A DNA stretch of 64,000 nt, taken from contig DJGZ01000044.1 of NCBI GenBank assembly GCA_002433025.1, positions 1 through 64,000 on the forward strand, given 5' to 3'. This DNA is from Bacteroidales bacterium UBA5833 (GTDB lineage Bacteria > Bacteroidota > Bacteroidia > Bacteroidales > Lentimicrobiaceae). Shown piece after piece: positions 61,110-64,000 of the stretch. The position numbers were made by a program, and so were the translations under genes. The stretch's first letter is position 1, and every line of letters starts with the position of its first letter. The notes beneath the pieces are model-generated. The model searched no databases, was not told where the DNA came from, and saw only the letters and a list, made by a program, of their open reading frames with translations.

Positions 61110-62528
61110 ATGGTTTTCAGCAGCAGCCTGTTTCTTCTTTACTTTTTGCCGGTTTTCCTTTTGTTCTATTATTTTGCCGATGTAAAATACAAGAACTATG
61201 TGGCTCTGGCAGCCAGTTTGTTTTTCTATGCCTGGGGAGCACCCACTTTTATCTTTATTGTAATCGGATCTATCATTGCCGACTTTTACGCGGTAAAGGT
61301 AATGCACCGGTCGAAGGGCAGGAAGAAGTGCTTACTGGTGGCATTTTCCATTGTACTGAACATCGGCATGCTGCTTTATTTCAAATATGCCAATTTTTTT
61401 GTCGAGAACTTCAACCTGATGGTGGAGGGTTTTGGCGGCAAACCGGTTGAATGGGCGAAGGTGGCACTGCCCATTGGCATTTCGTTTTTCAGTTTCCAGA
61501 AAATGACTTACGCGGTGGATGTCTATCGCAAGGTGCATGTTCCGCTGAAGCGGATCAGCGATTTTGCGCTCTACATACTTATGTTTCCCCAGTTGATTGC
61601 CGGGCCCATTGTACGGTTCAACGAAATTGCCGATCAGCTTGAAGACCGGCGTGCCAACGAGAATGTGGACAACCGGCTGACCGGTTTTTTCAGGTTTGTC
61701 CTGGGTTTGGGAAAGAAGGTGCTGATAGCCAATGTGCTGGGCGAGTATGCCGATACCGTTTTTGCCATGGATCCAGCGGGCATGACCACCGCTACTGCCT
61801 GGATGGGGGTGCTGGCGTATGCTTTCCAGATTTATTATGATTTTGCCGGGTATTCTGATATGGCCATCGGGCTGGGCAGAATGATCGGTTTTGACTTTTT
61901 GGAGAATTTCAATAATCCTTATATTTCTAAGAATATCAGTGAGTTCTGGCGTCGCTGGCATATCTCGCTGGGGCGCTGGATGCGCGATTACCTTTACATT
62001 CCCCTGGGCGGTAACAGGGTTTCGATACGGCGGTTGTATTTTAACCTGTGGCTGGTATTCCTGATTTCGGGTTTCTGGCATGGTGCCGCCTGGAACTTCG
62101 TGGTTTGGGGTGCATTTCACGGTTTCTTCCTGATCGCCGACAGGATTTTCCTGCTGAAGTTCTTCGCAGCCATCGGGAAAGCCCCTTCCATCCTGATCAC
62201 CTTTATCATTACCCTGGTGGGTTGGGTGCTTTTCAGGGCCGAAACCCTGCCTTACGCAATCCATTACCTTGGGCGTATGTTTTCCTTTAATGGTGGTCCC
62301 GCGGTTTATATCAGCCAGAAAGTCTGGATAATCCTGATTATCGGTGCATTCTTCGGCCTCTGGGCGGCTTTCGGTAACATTGAGAAATGGCAGATGAAAC
62401 TCTTTGCCAAAAAGCAGAAGATTTCCACCCTGGTGTGGATGACTGCGGCTTCCGTCCTGTTGTTTGTCATCAGTCTGGCCGCCATCACTTCATCAGGTTT
62501 TAATCCCTTTATCTACTTCAGGTTCTGA
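61110..62528 (+). CDS. MBOAT-family O-acyltransferase (AlgI-like)
   Basis: A 472-residue membrane enzyme that transfers acyl, typically acetyl, groups across the membrane to an exopolysaccharide or wall polymer. Seen: FSSSLFLLYFLPVFLLFYY start, LPIGISFFSFQKMTYAVDVYR, MFPQLIAGPIVRFNEI, YDFAGYSDMAIGLGRMIGF, and the invariant region FWRRWHISLGRWMRDYLYIPLGGN followed by FLISGFWHGAAWNFVVWGAFHG carrying the catalytic His. AlgI works with an AlgX/AlgJ periplasmic partner; such a gene begins immediately downstream (1-bp gap) but is frameshifted. Confidence 0.95.
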   Translation: MVFSSSLFLLYFLPVFLLFYYFADVKYKNYVALAASLFFYAWGAPTFIFIVIGSIIADFYAVKVMHRSKGRKKCLLVAFSIVLNIGMLLYFKYANFFVENFNLMVEGFGGKPVEWAKVALPIGISFFSFQKMTYAVDVYRKVHVPLKRISDFALYILMFPQLIAGPIVRFNEIADQLEDRRANENVDNRLTGFFRFVLGLGKKVLIANVLGEYADTVFAMDPAGMTTATAWMGVLAYAFQIYYDFAGYSDMAIGLGRMIGFDFLENFNNPYISKNISEFWRRWHISLGRWMRDYLYIPLGGNRVSIRRLYFNLWLVFLISGFWHGAAWNFVVWGAFHGFFLIADRIFLLKFFAAIGKAPSILITFIITLVGWVLFRAETLPYAIHYLGRMFSFNGGPAVYISQKVWIILIIGAFFGLWAAFGNIEKWQMKLFAKKQKISTLVWMTAASVLLFVISLAAITSSGFNPFIYFRF

Positions 62529-62529
62529 A

Positions 62530-63872
62530 ATGGCAAAACTGAAACAACTTCTTTTTGGTCTGCTGATGCTGATGCTGGGATTACCGCTGCTGCAGCGCAC
62601 AGTGCCGGTATTTGATGTAAGCCCCCTGAAAGGTTCTTTCCAGGAGCCGGTAAAGCCCGGTGCCACCCTGCAATCGGTGTTCAGTGGAAGCTTTCAGGAA
62701 GATTACAACGATTATTACGAACACTCCATAGGGTTCAGGCCCCTGCTTGTGCGCCTGAACAATCAGCTTGATTTCTGGCTGTTCGATACAGCCCGGGCTG
62801 CCGGGGTGGTGGTTGGCAGGGACAATTACCTGTTCGAAATCAACTACATTAAAGCATGGAAGGGGTGGGATTTTTCAGGATATGCAGCCATTGAAGAACA
62901 GGCCCGTAAGGCGGCATTGGTGCATGAAAAACTGCAGGCTGCCGGCAAAACCCTGGTGTTTGTACTGGCACCCGGCAAAGCGTCATTCTTTCCTGAGAAA
63001 ATTCCCGCCAGGTTTCTTGACCGTCCTTCGGGGGAAGCCACCAATTATGCGGTGATCAGGGAAACTTTTGCAAAACAGGCTCTTCCGGTGATTGATTTCA
63101 ACGATTGGTTTGTGAAGATGAAAGATACGGCCACTTATCCGCTTTACCCGCAGTGCGGCATTCACTGGAGTGCTTTCGGGGTGGCCCTGGCGGTAGATTC
63201 GCTGATCAGTTATATCGAGCGCAGCCGCGGTATTGATATGGTGGACTTCTGGTGGGATGGATTTGACCTGCCCGATACCCTGCGCAGCCCGGATTACGAT
63301 GTGGCCGAAGGGATGAACCTGCTGTTTACCATTCCCCATTATCCCATGGCATACCCCAGGTTACGGTTCGGAAGCGATGAAGGAAAGGTGAAGCCCGATG
63401 CCATTGTGGTTTCCGACAGCTATTACTGGAATATATACGGCAGCGGGATTTCCAGCCGCCTTTTTGCCGATGACAATTTCTGGTACTACAATGAGCAGGT
63501 GCACAACCCGAATTATCCGGAGCCACGTAAAACCTCGGGTCTCGACCTGATGGAAGAGCTGGGCCGTGCTGACGTAATCATCATCATGGCTACGGAAGCC
63601 AATCTGTACCGTTTCCTTATGGTTTTGTCGATATGGTTTATGATGCCCTGAACGAAGGGCAGGTGCCTGCGCCCAGCCAGCCCCCTGCCGCCGGATTTCC
63701 GGGAAAGGATGAGGCCATTGCCGGAATTATGAAAAGCATTGATGCCGATCCCGGCTACCGGGCTTCCATACGTGAAAAAGCCACTGCAAAAGGCATTACC
63801 TATGAAGAGATGCTGCGCCTGGATGCCGGCTGGATATGGGAACAGAAGCAAAAGTCCTCCGGAAATAAATAA
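62530..63872 (+). pseudogene. AlgX/AlgJ-like O-acetyltransferase partner, interrupted by a 1-nt frameshift
   Basis: Two frames together encode a full AlgX/AlgJ-like SGNH-fold protein. Frame 1 (62530-63651, 373 residues) has an N-terminal membrane anchor, GVVVGRDNYLFE, CGIHWSAFGVALA with the catalytic-type His, SPDYDVAEGMNLLF and VVSDSYYWN. After TEANLYRF (63613-63615) frame 1 diverges into an unlikely tail ending in a stop, while the -1 frame continues with PYGFVDMVYDALN to 63872. One missing C in the CCC expected at 63615-63617 restores the frame. It could be a sequencing or assembly error, a real mutation, or phase variation. The partner MBOAT gene is intact. Confidence 0.8.
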
Positions 63873-63943
63873 GAATTGCTTTGGAAGTATGCATCCCGCT
63901 GATTCCCGGCCGGGGAAATAAGATCATTAATAAGGCTGATTCC

Positions 63944-64000
63944 ATGGATATCCGTAAGCCGACCCTTTTCATTGACGAGCGCATCGCCCGCGACAACATC
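63944..64000 (+). CDS. Start of an alanine-racemase-fold PLP enzyme (partial, cut by window end)
   Basis: Only 19 codons are visible: MDIRKPTLFIDERIARDNI. The pattern of a proline-threonine-Leu strand followed by D-E-x-x-x-x-x-N-I is how fold-III PLP enzymes of the D-threonine-aldolase/alanine-racemase type begin in Bacteroidota. The PLP-binding lysine would lie beyond the window. Family assignment is tentative. Confidence 0.5.
   Translation, partial: MDIRKPTLFIDERIARDNI

Noticed and set aside
61332..62264. 310-codon minus-strand frame inside the MBOAT gene
   Set aside because: Antisense to a conserved acyltransferase, His/Pro/Gln-rich composition typical of shadow frames.
63610..63625. Programmed -1 frameshifting in the AlgX-like gene
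   Set aside because: The site TTTCCTT is not a classical slippery heptamer and no downstream pseudoknot was seen; a missing base is simpler.
1..64000. tRNA, rRNA, CRISPR arrays, insertion sequences or prophage
   Set aside because: No T-loop-like GGTTCRANTCC pattern, regular spacer array, transposase or integrase was recognised; the lone gp19-like gene is not sufficient for a prophage call.

Overview
The window comes from a Bacteroidota chromosome, most likely Bacteroidales-like. The evidence is a SusC/SusD pair, a type IX secretion (T9SS) C-terminal sorting domain, the gliding-motility lipoprotein GldH, several lipoproteins, and many promoters with the Bacteroidota -7 box TAnnTTTG. No rRNA, tRNA, CRISPR array or insertion sequence was recognised. 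Genus cannot be read from this sequence.

Layout. 0.1-8 kb: a propeller-type sensor histidine kinase, a dicarboxylate/amino-acid symporter, an Asp-box T9SS-secreted protein, a TetR-like regulator and a tRNA-dihydrouridine synthase. 7.8-13.2 kb (minus): two MacB/FtsX-type permeases plus a small secreted NTF2-like protein, with no ATPase of their own. 13.5-23 kb: a TPR protein, a GH3 beta-glycosidase with a PA14 insert, a sodium:solute symporter overlapping alanine racemase, and phosphoglycerate kinase. 23-28.5 kb: an orphan gp19-type tail-tube protein, a zinc-ribbon protein, a 32-residue lysine-rich microprotein, three tandem 114-residue SSB paralogues, a lipocalin and a PIN-PhoH ATPase. 28.5-33.4 kb (minus): NtrC-type regulator, histidine kinase, nitroreductase, glutaminyl-cyclase-like M28 protein and a DHFR-like reductase. 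33.7-38.2 kb: HlyD adaptor, ABC ATPase and MacB-type permease. 38.8-41.4 kb: a fold-III arginine decarboxylase and an agmatinase-like protein that lacks key active-site residues. 42-49.9 kb: a polysaccharide utilisation locus (PKD lipoprotein, SusC, SusD, GH30). 50-52.1 kb: a deoxyhypusine-synthase homologue and a YpfJ-type metallopeptidase. 52.4-64 kb: PriA, RicT, GldH, PBP1A, a GT-C-like membrane protein, an MBOAT acyltransferase, a frameshifted AlgX-like partner, and the start of a PLP enzyme.

The strongest new observation is a predicted sigma-54 regulon. The two permease operons, 20 kb apart and on opposite strands, share the same upstream architecture. Each has a distal inverted repeat (TGTYCG-N4-CGAACA as read toward the gene), a degenerate second site exactly 22 bp nearer the gene, and a TGGCATG -24 element 95-96 bp from the distal site, ending about 20 bp before the start codon. 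The NtrC-type regulator and its kinase are divergent from one of these operons, so they are the obvious candidates to control both. This would also explain how the ATP-less permease operon is expressed together with the ATPase and adaptor of the other operon.

Other points worth attention: three SSBs that all lack the acidic C-terminal tip; an agmatinase-family protein with Asp to Ala and Glu to Gly changes beside an arginine decarboxylase; two tandem 15-bp palindromes 22 bp apart upstream of the SusCD operon; a two-hairpin leader before ricT; imperfect intergenic repeats at 51.0-51.3 kb; and a one-base frameshift in the AlgX-like gene.
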